Origin: an uncultured Bacteroidota bacterium
GTDB lineage: Bacteria; Bacteroidota; Bacteroidia; Flavobacteriales; Flavobacteriaceae
DNA: 64,000 nt
NCBI GenBank assembly: GCA_902515395.1
Contig: CABXUL010000002.1
Span: 44,787 to 108,786 of the forward strand
Direction of reading: 5' to 3'
Shown here: positions 54,731-63,886 of the stretch, in pieces
Position numbering within the stretch: position 1 is the first letter of the stretch
Layout of the letters: every line of letters begins with the position of its first letter
Position numbers and translations under genes: made by a program
The notes under the pieces: model-generated
Database searches by the model: none
What the model was told of the DNA's origin: nothing
The model's input: only the letters and a program-made list of their open reading frames with translations

Positions 54731-55948
54731 ATGAAGTTACATCGGAATATTGCATTGGGTATTGAATTAGGTCTAAAAAATACATTAGTCGAAAAAAAGC
54801 CTGCAGCGGATGTAATTAAAAGACTCCTCAAAAGCAACACTAAATGGGGTTCAAGGGATAGAAAAGCAATTGGAAAAATTTTTTACGACATCATTCGTCA
54901 AAAAAGACTAATTGAAGAATCATTAGGATTTAAAAAAAACGAAACCAATAATAATTTATTACAACTAATCGGTGGTTGGATGGCCCTAAATGGTCACATT
55001 CTTCCAAACTGGGAGGAGTTTATTAATATAGAAATTCAAGATGTTGTTCGGAAAGCTGATCGCTTGATTAAAGAAAGAAAATATAAATACTCAATTCCAG
55101 ACTGGCTTGACGAAATGGGTGTTGAAGCATTTGGAGAAGTGATGTGGGGTAAAGAGATTGAAGAACTAAATCGACCTGCTAAACTTGTTATAAGAGTAAA
55201 CCGAATAAAGATAACAAGTGAGAAACTAAAAGAAATTTTAGATAAAAATTATGGAATTAAAACAGCTAAAATTCACCATTATAAGGACGCATTAATAATT
55301 GACAAACACTTATCTCTCAAGGACATTAAAGAATATAGACAAGGTTTTTTCGAAGTCCAAGATGCGAATTCACAAGCCATTAGCCCTTGGTTAAAACCCA
55401 AATCAGGTAAATACTATATTGATGCATGTGCTGGAGCCGGTGGAAAAAGTTTACATATTGCAGATCTAACAAGGGATAAATCCAAAATAATGGCATTAGA
55501 TATATATGGGTCAAAACTAGAAGAATTACAAAAGAGAGTCATTCGCAATGAGGTGGAATCTATTAAGACAAAATGTGTAATGAATCCAGAAGTTATAAAG
55601 TCGATAAATGCAAATGCAGATGGTTTATTAATTGATGCTCCTTGTAGTGGAGTTGGTGTACTGAAAAGAAATCCAGACACCAAATGGCTTATGAATCCAG
55701 ACCGTATAAAAAGAATTCTCACTACACAAGAAAAAATCTTGCAGACTTATTCTCCATTAGTAAAAAAAGGTGGAGAATTAGTTTATGCAACTTGTTCTAT
55801 ACTACCGGTAGAAAACCGAGATCAAATTAACAATTTCTTAAATAGCGAGAAAGGTTTATCCTTCGAATTTGATCAAGATAAAACATACTTATCTCACAAA
55901 ACAGGTTTTGATGGTTTTTACTGTGCTCGGCTGATCAGGAAAATGTGA
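54731..55948 (+). CDS. RsmB-like RNA (cytosine-C5)-methyltransferase
   Basis: A 405-residue NOL1/NOP2/Sun-family methyltransferase. An N-terminal helical NusB-like domain precedes the SAM domain with DACAGAGGKSLHIADL, the motif IV catalytic loop LIDAPCSGVGVLKRNPDTKW and the motif VI Cys in VYATCSILPVEN. The two cysteines are the pair typical of m5C RNA methyltransferases. The target is probably 16S rRNA, as in RsmB. The 92-bp gap after it holds no clear element. Confidence 0.9.
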   Translation: MKLHRNIALGIELGLKNTLVEKKPAADVIKRLLKSNTKWGSRDRKAIGKIFYDIIRQKRLIEESLGFKKNETNNNLLQLIGGWMALNGHILPNWEEFINIEIQDVVRKADRLIKERKYKYSIPDWLDEMGVEAFGEVMWGKEIEELNRPAKLVIRVNRIKITSEKLKEILDKNYGIKTAKIHHYKDALIIDKHLSLKDIKEYRQGFFEVQDANSQAISPWLKPKSGKYYIDACAGAGGKSLHIADLTRDKSKIMALDIYGSKLEELQKRVIRNEVESIKTKCVMNPEVIKSINANADGLLIDAPCSGVGVLKRNPDTKWLMNPDRIKRILTTQEKILQTYSPLVKKGGELVYATCSILPVENRDQINNFLNSEKGLSFEFDQDKTYLSHKTGFDGFYCARLIRKM

Positions 55949-56040
55949 ATAAATTGCTGAAAAGTTATGAGTTAGTTGCCATTTTTGATAGTCCTTAAAT
56001 GGATGGAAAAAATTATTTTTATGATGATTAAAAATCAATT

Positions 56041-57177
56041 ATGATTTATTTTTTCGGAAAACCCTCTACTATAGTTTATGCCGTTCAAATTAATAAAAAG
56101 CTCAATGAAATTGATCAAAAAAAACTAGTCTGGCTATTTGGAAATAATTCACTTATAAATGAAGAAAAAATTAGCGGAGATTTTATTGGTCCCAGGATAT
56201 CAATGGTTACTCCATGGAGCACAAATGCAGTTGAGATAACTCAAAACATGGACATCACTGGAATCATTAGGATTGAATGCTTTAATTCAAAAAAAAAAGA
56301 TATATCCTTTGACCCAATGCTCTTTGAAGCTTTTCATGGTTTAGATCAATCAGTTTTTAAAATTCATATTACGCCAGAACCTATTATTCAAATTTCAGAT
56401 GTAGATGCATACAATAAGCAAGAAGGTCTTGCATTAAGTTCAGATGAGGTTAATTACCTAGTTCAGCTTTCAAAAAAAATTGGACGAAAGTTAACAGATT
56501 CTGAAGTTTTTGGTTTTTCACAGGTTAACTCTGAACACTGCCGTCATAAAATTTTTAATGGTCAATTTGTGATAGATGGAACAATAAAAAAAGAAAGTCT
56601 TTTTCAAATGATAAAAAAGACCTCTAAAATAAACCTCAATAATATTATTTCTGCTTATAAAGATAATGTTGCATTTGTGTCTGGTCCAAAAATTGAGCAG
56701 TTTGCGCCGAAGGAAGGAACAGGTCCAAGTATCTTCGAAATTAAAAATGTAGATAGTATTATTTCACTTAAAGCTGAAACCCACAATTTCCCAACTACTG
56801 TTGAACCATTCAATGGAGCTGCTACTGGATCGGGTGGAGAAATAAGGGATAGACTTGCAGGTGGACAAGGATCATTACCTTTAGCTGGAACTGCCGTTTA
56901 CATGACACCCTACTCAAGAATTTCTAAAGATCGGCAATGGGAAAAGGGATTTCCTGAACGAAATTGGCTTTATCAAACCCCAATAGATTTGTTAATAAAA
57001 GCATCTAACGGTGCATCTGATTTCGGAAATAAATTTGGACAACCACTTATTGCTGGATCAGTTCTGACTTTTGAACATCTAGAAAATGATCAGCGACTGG
57101 GCTATGATAAAGTTATAATGCTGGCGGGGGGGGATTGGTTATGGCATCAAAGAGCAAGCAATGAAAAAAACTCCTAA
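56041..57177 (+). CDS. purL: Phosphoribosylformylglycinamidine synthase, N-terminal fragment (frameshifted)
   Basis: The first part (about 363 true residues) of the large PurL. It has the N-terminal domain, GFSQVNSEHCRHKIFNG, KAETHNFPTTVEPFNGAATG and GGEIRDRLAGGQGS. At the eight-G run (57126-57133) the frame departs: after KVIMLAGG the reading turns into DWLWHQRASNEKNS and stops. With seven Gs it would continue IGYGIKEQAMKKTPKKGD, the normal sequence. The purL break is therefore one extra G. Confidence 0.9.
   Translation: MIYFFGKPSTIVYAVQINKKLNEIDQKKLVWLFGNNSLINEEKISGDFIGPRISMVTPWSTNAVEITQNMDITGIIRIECFNSKKKDISFDPMLFEAFHGLDQSVFKIHITPEPIIQISDVDAYNKQEGLALSSDEVNYLVQLSKKIGRKLTDSEVFGFSQVNSEHCRHKIFNGQFVIDGTIKKESLFQMIKKTSKINLNNIISAYKDNVAFVSGPKIEQFAPKEGTGPSIFEIKNVDSIISLKAETHNFPTTVEPFNGAATGSGGEIRDRLAGGQGSLPLAGTAVYMTPYSRISKDRQWEKGFPERNWLYQTPIDLLIKASNGASDFGNKFGQPLIAGSVLTFEHLENDQRLGYDKVIMLAGGDWLWHQRASNEKNS
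57126..57133 (+). other. G8 run at the frameshift in purL
   Basis: Eight consecutive G residues, the longest G run I noticed in this AT-rich window. Deleting one G joins the two purL frames into one of about 1216 codons. Confidence 0.8.
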
Positions 57178-59692
57178 GAAAGGTGATTTAATCGTTATTT
57201 TAGGTGGAGACAATTACAGAATTGGAATGGGGGGTGCAGCGGTCTCATCAGCAAATACAGGTTTATTCAGTAACGAAATTGAACTAAATGCTGTCCAGCG
57301 TTCAAACCCAGAAATGCAAAAAAGGGTTGCGAATGCTATAAGGTCATTAGTTGAAAGTTCTAAGAATCCAATTATATCAATCCACGATCATGGAGCTGGA
57401 GGTCACCTAAATTGTCTCTCTGAGCTTGTGGAAGAAACTGGTGGAGAAGTTTTTATTGAGCAATTACCAATCGGTGATCCGACACTATCTGCCAAAGAGA
57501 TGATTGGAAACGAATCCCAAGAGAGAATGGGGCTGATTTTATCCCCAAGCGATACTGAACTTCTAAAAATTATCGCTGAACGTGAGAGAGCACCATTTTA
57601 TGTAGTTGGAATGGTAACAGGTGATAAAAATTTTTCTTTTCTAAATAGAGAAAATGGGGAGAAACCGATTGATTTATCATTAGAATCTCTATTTGGAAGT
57701 GCTCCGAAAACAACGCTCACTGATCAGAGAAAAAAAATTAATTTTGATTCTTTAGTCTATAATTTTTCTGATTTTGAAAAATTACTCTCAGCCGTTCTTA
57801 AATTAGAAGCAGTGGCCTGTAAAGACTGGCTAACCAATAAAGTTGATAGATGTGTAACGGGAAAAGTAGCTCAACAACAAACAGTTGGAGAATTACAACT
57901 ACCTCTGAGTAATTGTGGTGTGATGGCTCTTGATTATATGGGAAATAAAGGTGTTGCAACTGCAATTGGACACTCGCCGGTCATAGGACTAATTGATCCT
58001 GCCAAGGGAAGTCTAAATTCAATTGCAGAAGCATTAACTAACATAATTTGGGCTCCCCTTGAGGAAGGATTAAAATCGATAAGTTTATCTGCAAATTGGA
58101 TGTGGCCCTGCAATAACGATGGAGAAAATGATCGATTGTATCGTGCTGTAGAGGCATGTGCAAAATTTGCAATAGAATTGGGAATCAATATTCCCACTGG
58201 AAAGGACTCTTTATCGATGAAACAAAAATATCCCGAAGGAGATGTTGTGGCACCTGGAACAGTAATTATTTCCTCAACCGGTCAGTGCAGCGATATAACT
58301 AAAACAATCGTCCCTTGTGCGATTCCAGAAAAAGGAAATTTATTTTACATCAACCTATCTTCAGAAAAACACAAACTCGGTGGTTCTTCACTCGGTCAGA
58401 TCCTAAATAAAGTTGGAATGGAAGCTCCTGGAATAAATGATATCTCATGTTTTAGTAAAACCTTTAATTTTATTCAAGAATTAATTAAAGACAAAAAAAT
58501 TCTTTCAGGGCATGATATTTCTTCAGGTGGAATGATTACAACACTTTTGGAAATGTGTTTTCCCTCACAAAATATTGGTATGGAAATAAATCTTTCAACT
58601 GTTAAAGAATTAGATACCACTAAATTGTTGTTTGCAGAAAATTCAGGTATAGTAATTCAGAGTGAAGAAAATCTAATGGAATTATTCAAATCAATTTATG
58701 TTGAATGCTTCAATTTAGGAAGAGTAAATAATTCGGGGGTTTTAGAAATAAAAAATAACGGAGATCTATTGAATCTTGATGTAGCTAAATACAGGGATAT
58801 TTGGTATTCAACCTCAAAGGACCTAGATAAGCATCAAACCAAAGATGATTTGGCTGAAAAAAGATTTAAAAATTACAAAGAGACTCCCTTACAATTTAAA
58901 TTTCCTCATGGTTTTCATGGACAGCTTACTCAAAAAAATAAAAAAAGAATCAAGGCGGCAATTATCAGAGAGAAGGGAAGTAATTCGGAGAGGGAAATGG
59001 CTTATGCCATGCATATATCTGGTTTTGATGTTTATGACATCCATATGACTGATTTAATTAATGGAAGAGAAACATTAGAGGATTATCAATTCATTGCAGC
59101 AGTAGGTGGCTTTTCAAACTCTGATGTTTTGGGTTCGGCAAAAGGATGGGCTGGTGCTTTTTTGTACAATAGCAAAGCCAAAAGAGTATTAGATGACTTT
59201 TTTACAAGAAAGGACACCCTGTCTTTGGGAGTATGTAATGGCTGCCAGCTCTTTGTTGAATTAGGTTTAATCAATTCTAATCATGCGGAACTGCCCAAAA
59301 TGAAACACAATACTTCTGGTAAATTTGAGTGTCAATTCACAGCAGTCACTATCCAACCCTCCTCATCAGTTATGATGAAGGGATTAGAAGGAAGTACTTT
59401 AGGTATCTGGGCAGCACATGGAGAAGGAAAGTTTTATCTCCCGATGGAAGAATCAAATTACCAAATTCCTGCTAAATATCATTACGATAAATATCCCGCA
59501 AACCCAAATGGGTCTAAATACAATACTGCCATGTTATGTAATGAAGATGGGAGACATCTTGTTATGATGCCTCACTTAGAGCGATCTACTTTCTCTTGGA
59601 ATTGGGCTCATTATCCACCGGAGCGAGAAGATAAATTCTCCCCTTGGATTATTGCTTTTGAAAATGCCTTAAATTGGTTTTTTCAAGATTAA
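57161..59692 (+). CDS. purL: Phosphoribosylformylglycinamidine synthase, C-terminal part (frameshifted)
   Basis: The remaining about 843 residues of PurL in the +1 frame. It carries the second synthetase half (ILGGDNYRIGMGGAAVSS, SIHDHGAGGHLNCLSEL, GHDISSGGMITTLLEM) and the class I glutamine amidotransferase domain, with catalytic Cys in LGVCNGCQLFVELG and His in WAAHGEGKFY. Joined with the upstream fragment, the enzyme would have about 1216 residues, normal for the long-form PurL that makes FGAM from FGAR and glutamine. No further defect is seen. Confidence 0.92.
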   Translation: MKKTPKKGDLIVILGGDNYRIGMGGAAVSSANTGLFSNEIELNAVQRSNPEMQKRVANAIRSLVESSKNPIISIHDHGAGGHLNCLSELVEETGGEVFIEQLPIGDPTLSAKEMIGNESQERMGLILSPSDTELLKIIAERERAPFYVVGMVTGDKNFSFLNRENGEKPIDLSLESLFGSAPKTTLTDQRKKINFDSLVYNFSDFEKLLSAVLKLEAVACKDWLTNKVDRCVTGKVAQQQTVGELQLPLSNCGVMALDYMGNKGVATAIGHSPVIGLIDPAKGSLNSIAEALTNIIWAPLEEGLKSISLSANWMWPCNNDGENDRLYRAVEACAKFAIELGINIPTGKDSLSMKQKYPEGDVVAPGTVIISSTGQCSDITKTIVPCAIPEKGNLFYINLSSEKHKLGGSSLGQILNKVGMEAPGINDISCFSKTFNFIQELIKDKKILSGHDISSGGMITTLLEMCFPSQNIGMEINLSTVKELDTTKLLFAENSGIVIQSEENLMELFKSIYVECFNLGRVNNSGVLEIKNNGDLLNLDVAKYRDIWYSTSKDLDKHQTKDDLAEKRFKNYKETPLQFKFPHGFHGQLTQKNKKRIKAAIIREKGSNSEREMAYAMHISGFDVYDIHMTDLINGRETLEDYQFIAAVGGFSNSDVLGSAKGWAGAFLYNSKAKRVLDDFFTRKDTLSLGVCNGCQLFVELGLINSNHAELPKMKHNTSGKFECQFTAVTIQPSSSVMMKGLEGSTLGIWAAHGEGKFYLPMEESNYQIPAKYHYDKYPANPNGSKYNTAMLCNEDGRHLVMMPHLERSTFSWNWAHYPPEREDKFSPWIIAFENALNWFFQD

Positions 59693-59742
59693 TAGATTTA
59701 TATTTATTCAAATTAAATTATTATTATAGATTAAAAATCGAA

Positions 59743-61512
59743 ATGAAGCCGAAAAGAATTTTTGATATACTAGTCAATCAGGTTGAGCAAAATCCGATTG
59801 AAAAGTGCTTGTCAATGAAAAAAAATGGAATATGGGAGGCTACCTCTACTCAAGAATTCTTAAATAAAGCCAATCAAATCACTTCAGCTTTCATAGAATT
59901 GGGTGTAAAAACCCAAGATAAAATTACGTTAATTACCTCGGCTAACAGGACAGAGTGGTCAATATTTGATATGGGTATACTTCAATTTGGTGGTGTGACT
60001 GTGCCATTATACCCTACAATTAGTTCGGCTGACTATGAGTATATATTAAATCACTCAGAAAGTGCTTATTGCGTAGTTTCTGATGAAGAAATCTACAATA
60101 AAGTTTTTTCGATTAAAAACAAAGTAAAAGGGTTAAAAGATATATATAGTTTTGAAAGAATAGACGGTTGTAAACACTGGTCAGAACTACTATCGCTCGG
60201 GAAAAAAAAATTAAATAAAAAAAAACTTGAAAAGGTAAAATCAAACGTTAGCCCAGAGGATTTAGCAACTATTATTTATACTTCTGGAACAACCGGCATA
60301 CCCAAAGGGGTAATGCTTAATCATCATAATATCGTATCTAATGTACTTTCATCATCAATTAAAATACCATTAAATATCGATAATTCGTGTACATTAAGCT
60401 TTTTGCCTGTTTGCCATATTTTTGAACGTACTTTTGTGTACTTGTACATTCATAACTCTTTAGAAGTATATTTTGCTGAGTCTCTTGAAAGTATTCCAGA
60501 AAACTTAAAAGAAATAAAACCCCACTTTATTACAGCAGTTCCAAGATTACTTGAGAAAATTTATGATAAGTTTTATGAAAAAGGAAACTCATTGAAGGGA
60601 TATAAAAAGATAATTTTTAAATGGGCTATTAAGATAGCTGAGCAATACGACCCAGATAGTAAAAATGGGAATTGGTATAAACTAAAGCTTAATCTTGCCC
60701 AAAAATTAGTTCTAAATAAGTGGAAAGACGCACTAGGCGGTGATATTAAACTTATCGCCTCAGGAAGTGCGCCCCTTCAAACAAGACTAATAAGACTTTT
60801 TACAGCAGCAAAAATGCCTATTGTAGAAGGATATGGTTTAACTGAAACATCTCCAGTTTTAACTTTTAACGATATAAGAAATAATGAATTGAAAATCGGG
60901 ACTGTTGGAAAACCAATTCAAGGTGTAGAAATTAAGATAGCTGAGGATGGTGAGATTTTATGTAAAGGACCTAATATTATGAAAGGATATTTTAAGGATC
61001 CTGAATTAACCGAGAATGCTATGAGTGGAGAGTTTTTTCATACAGGTGACATAGGGATAATAGATGATGATGGTTTTTTGAAAATAACGGATAGAAAAAA
61101 ACAGATTTTTAAAACCTCAGGTGGAAAATATATAGCTCCGCAAGTAATTGAAAACCAACTAAAACAATCAATTTTAATTGATCAAGTTATGGTTGTTGGT
61201 GAAGGACAAAAAATGCCTGCTGCATTAATTCAGCCCAATTTTTATCAAGCTAGATTGTGGTTTAAAAAAAATGCTATCACCTATGAAAATAGTCTGACTG
61301 GTATTTGTGAGAATAAAAGTTTAATTGAAGAAATAACCCGAGAAATAAAGACACATGATAAGAATTTTGGAAGCTGGGAATCCGTCAAAGCAATTAAGCT
61401 CACACCAGAAATATGGTCAATTGAAGAAGGTCATCTCACCCCCACAATGAAGGTGAAGAGAAAAGTAGTTACTAATAAATACCAGTCCCTAATCAAAGAA
61501 ATTTATGAGTAA
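59743..61512 (+). CDS. Long-chain acyl-CoA synthetase (AMP-binding)
   Basis: A 589-residue adenylate-forming ligase. I start at ATG 59743 (MKPKRIFDILVNQ); the frame extends upstream to 59674 inside purL without support. The AMP-binding motif is IIYTSGTTGIPKGVMLNH, followed by FLPVCHIFERTF, VEGYGLTETSPVLT, GEFFHTGDIGIIDDDGFL and ITDRKKQIFKTSGGKYI. It should activate fatty acids for beta-oxidation or lipid synthesis. It precedes a MarR regulator and an acyl-CoA dehydrogenase, forming a fatty-acid group. Confidence 0.93.
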   Translation: MKPKRIFDILVNQVEQNPIEKCLSMKKNGIWEATSTQEFLNKANQITSAFIELGVKTQDKITLITSANRTEWSIFDMGILQFGGVTVPLYPTISSADYEYILNHSESAYCVVSDEEIYNKVFSIKNKVKGLKDIYSFERIDGCKHWSELLSLGKKKLNKKKLEKVKSNVSPEDLATIIYTSGTTGIPKGVMLNHHNIVSNVLSSSIKIPLNIDNSCTLSFLPVCHIFERTFVYLYIHNSLEVYFAESLESIPENLKEIKPHFITAVPRLLEKIYDKFYEKGNSLKGYKKIIFKWAIKIAEQYDPDSKNGNWYKLKLNLAQKLVLNKWKDALGGDIKLIASGSAPLQTRLIRLFTAAKMPIVEGYGLTETSPVLTFNDIRNNELKIGTVGKPIQGVEIKIAEDGEILCKGPNIMKGYFKDPELTENAMSGEFFHTGDIGIIDDDGFLKITDRKKQIFKTSGGKYIAPQVIENQLKQSILIDQVMVVGEGQKMPAALIQPNFYQARLWFKKNAITYENSLTGICENKSLIEEITREIKTHDKNFGSWESVKAIKLTPEIWSIEEGHLTPTMKVKRKVVTNKYQSLIKEIYE

Positions 61513-61532
61513 TTTTTTTTGTAATAATTTAC

Positions 61533-61544
61533 TATGCATGCATA
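61533..61544. promoter_or_regulatory. 12-bp perfect palindrome, candidate MarR operator
   Basis: TATGCATGCATA lies 32 bp before the MarR start codon. MarR dimers usually bind palindromes in their own promoters, so this is a plausible autoregulatory site. Short AT-rich palindromes arise by chance, so support is moderate. Confidence 0.4.
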
Positions 61545-61575
61545 ATATTTTGTAAATTTAACTTTTGCTAAAAAA

Positions 61576-62013
61576 ATGAAAAAAAAAACTTTAGATGCTG
61601 TTCTCAGATCAACATGGAACTCAGTGAGCAAAATGTACAATCGGGAGGCTTCAAAATTTGACTCTACGATGGCAATGGGTTTTGCACTTTTAAATATTGA
61701 TGCGAATGGCACTACTTCGACTGCATTGGGGCCTAGATTAGGTATGGAATCAACAAGTCTGTCTCGCTTGCTAAATAACATGGAAAAAAAGAAATTGATT
61801 TTAAGAGAACAAAATCCCAACGATGGCAGAAGTGTATTAATTTTTTTAACTGAATTTGGGAAAAATAAAAGGGATGATTCTAGATCGGTTGTATTAAATT
61901 TTAATAATCACATAGAAAGTAAACTAAACAAACAACAAGTAAAAAATTTTCTTGAAGTAGCAGAATGCATAATGAAAGAAAGTAAAGAATTTGAAAATTT
62001 TATAATTAATTAA
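61576..62013 (+). CDS. MarR family transcriptional regulator
   Basis: A 145-residue winged-helix regulator. The recognition region is TTSTALGPRLGMESTSLSRL, followed by LLNNMEKKKLILREQNPNDGRSVLIFLTEFG, the wing with its typical DGR. Helices at both ends form the dimer interface. Between an acyl-CoA synthetase and an acyl-CoA dehydrogenase, it probably controls fatty-acid use and responds to an acyl-CoA ligand; this is inference from neighbours. The dehydrogenase gene follows after 12 bp. Confidence 0.92.
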   Translation: MKKKTLDAVLRSTWNSVSKMYNREASKFDSTMAMGFALLNIDANGTTSTALGPRLGMESTSLSRLLNNMEKKKLILREQNPNDGRSVLIFLTEFGKNKRDDSRSVVLNFNNHIESKLNKQQVKNFLEVAECIMKESKEFENFIIN

Positions 62014-62025
62014 GACCACGGCCTT

Positions 62026-63822
62026 ATGGAAATAGAAGAAAAAAAATTAATCAAGGGAGGAGAGTTTATCATTAAAGAGAACAGTCCTGATGATATTTTC
62101 ACCCCTGAAGATTTTTCAGAAGAGCAAATTATGATGAAAGAAAGTGTCAAGGAATTCATTGATCGTGAGGTTTGGCCAAATAAAGAACGTTTTGAAAAAA
62201 AGGACTATGATTTTACTAAGAGCTGTATGCAAAAAGCTGGAGAACTAGGTTTTTTAGCTGTTGGAGTACCCGAGAACTATGGTGGATTAGGAATGGGGTT
62301 CGTATCTAGCATGTTGGTGTGTGATTATATTTCTGGAGCTACTGGATCTTTTTCAACCGCCTTTGGAGCACACACTGGAATTGGCACCTTACCCATCGTG
62401 TTATACGGAAATGAGTCACAAAAACAAAAGTATGTACCCAAGCTTGCAAGCGGTGAATGGTTTGGATCGTACTGTTTAACTGAGCCAGGAGCTGGATCAG
62501 ATGCGAATTCAGGAAAAACTAAAGCTGTATTATCTGCTGATAGAAAACATTATTTGATTACAGGGCAAAAGATGTGGATTTCTAATGCAGGTTTTGCAGA
62601 TTTACTAATCGTATTTGCAAGAATTGAAAATGATAAAAATATCACAAGTTTCATTGTCCCCCTTGATCCAAGTAACGGAATTACTTTAGGTGATGAAGAA
62701 AACAAATTAGGAATTCACGCATCTTCAACTCGTCAAGTATTTTTTAATGAAACAAAAGTCCCAATTGAGGACATGCTATCTGAACGTGGGCAAGGTTTTA
62801 AAATAGCAATGAATGCATTGAACGTGGGCAGGATAAAATTAGGAGTAGCTTGTTTAGATGCACAAAGAAAGGTAATTAGTAGCTCAGTAAAATATGCCAA
62901 CGAAAGAATTCAGTTTAAAACTCCCATTGCTAAATTTGGTGCAATTAAAGAAAAAATTGCTCGGATGGCTACTTCATGCTTTGTAGGTGAATCAGCCAAT
63001 TACAGGGCAGGATATGATATAGAGTCTAAAATAAAGAATTTAAAATTAGAGGGTTTAGATGATCAAAAAGCTGAGCTGAAAGGGGTTGAGGAGTTTGCGA
63101 TTGAATGCTCAATAATTAAGGTCGGAACTTCCGAGGATATACAAAACTGTGCGGATGAGGGAATACAGATTTTTGGTGGTATGGGGTTTTCAGCTGACAC
63201 TCCAATGGAATCCGCTTGGAGGGATGCGAGAATTGGAAGAATATACGAGGGCACCAACGAAATTAACCGTATGTTATCAGTAGGAATGCTCTTAAAAAAA
63301 TCAATGAAGGGAGAGTTAGATCTTATGAATGTTGTTATGAAGGTGGTAGGGCAAATGACAGAAGGAAAAGATACAATATTAGAAAATCCTGTGAGTGTAT
63401 TAACAGAAGAGCTTATCAAGATAAAAGACTTGAAAAAAGTATTTCTGATGACCGCTGGTTCGGCTTTTCAAAAATATGGAACAGAATTCGAAAAGCATCA
63501 ACAGGTATTAATTGGACTTTCAGATATGTTAATAGAAATCTATTTTGCAGAATCTGCTTTACTTAGAACTATAAAGAATATAGACCGGGGATACGATATG
63601 CCTTTCCAAAGTGATATGTCGAAATTATATCTATTTGAAGCTACAGAAATTGTGTTAAAAAAAGCGAAAGAAATTATTGGAAATATATCTAAAGGAGAGG
63701 CTAAAAAAAATATCATTAAGGGAGTTCACCGTCTTTGTAAATATGATGATTTACCAGATATTATAAGTTTAAAAAATAGAATTTCAGACAAAGTAATTAA
63801 AGAAAACAAATATTGTTTTTAA
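62026..63822 (+). CDS. Acyl-CoA dehydrogenase
   Basis: A 598-residue FAD enzyme catalysing the first step of beta-oxidation. Motifs: CLTEPGAGSDANSGKTKA (FAD and substrate binding), KMWISNAGFADLLIVFA, IQIFGGMGFSADTPMES, and the catalytic Glu408 in IYEGTNEINRML. The C-terminal about 170 residues form the extra helical domain of the long, VLCAD-like type. It ends 64 bp before the convergent gene at the right edge; that gap is a run of A and T without a clear hairpin. Confidence 0.94.
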   Translation: MEIEEKKLIKGGEFIIKENSPDDIFTPEDFSEEQIMMKESVKEFIDREVWPNKERFEKKDYDFTKSCMQKAGELGFLAVGVPENYGGLGMGFVSSMLVCDYISGATGSFSTAFGAHTGIGTLPIVLYGNESQKQKYVPKLASGEWFGSYCLTEPGAGSDANSGKTKAVLSADRKHYLITGQKMWISNAGFADLLIVFARIENDKNITSFIVPLDPSNGITLGDEENKLGIHASSTRQVFFNETKVPIEDMLSERGQGFKIAMNALNVGRIKLGVACLDAQRKVISSSVKYANERIQFKTPIAKFGAIKEKIARMATSCFVGESANYRAGYDIESKIKNLKLEGLDDQKAELKGVEEFAIECSIIKVGTSEDIQNCADEGIQIFGGMGFSADTPMESAWRDARIGRIYEGTNEINRMLSVGMLLKKSMKGELDLMNVVMKVVGQMTEGKDTILENPVSVLTEELIKIKDLKKVFLMTAGSAFQKYGTEFEKHQQVLIGLSDMLIEIYFAESALLRTIKNIDRGYDMPFQSDMSKLYLFEATEIVLKKAKEIIGNISKGEAKKNIIKGVHRLCKYDDLPDIISLKNRISDKVIKENKYCF

Positions 63823-63886
63823 TTGATTAGTTAAAAAAATTATTTTTTTTCTTTATGAATTTGAAAATAAAATTTTGAAGTTTTTT

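Noticed and set aside
61576..61820. A 105-codon antisense frame across the MarR gene start
   Set aside because: The MarR frame has clear winged-helix sequence; the antisense frame shows no recognisable protein features.
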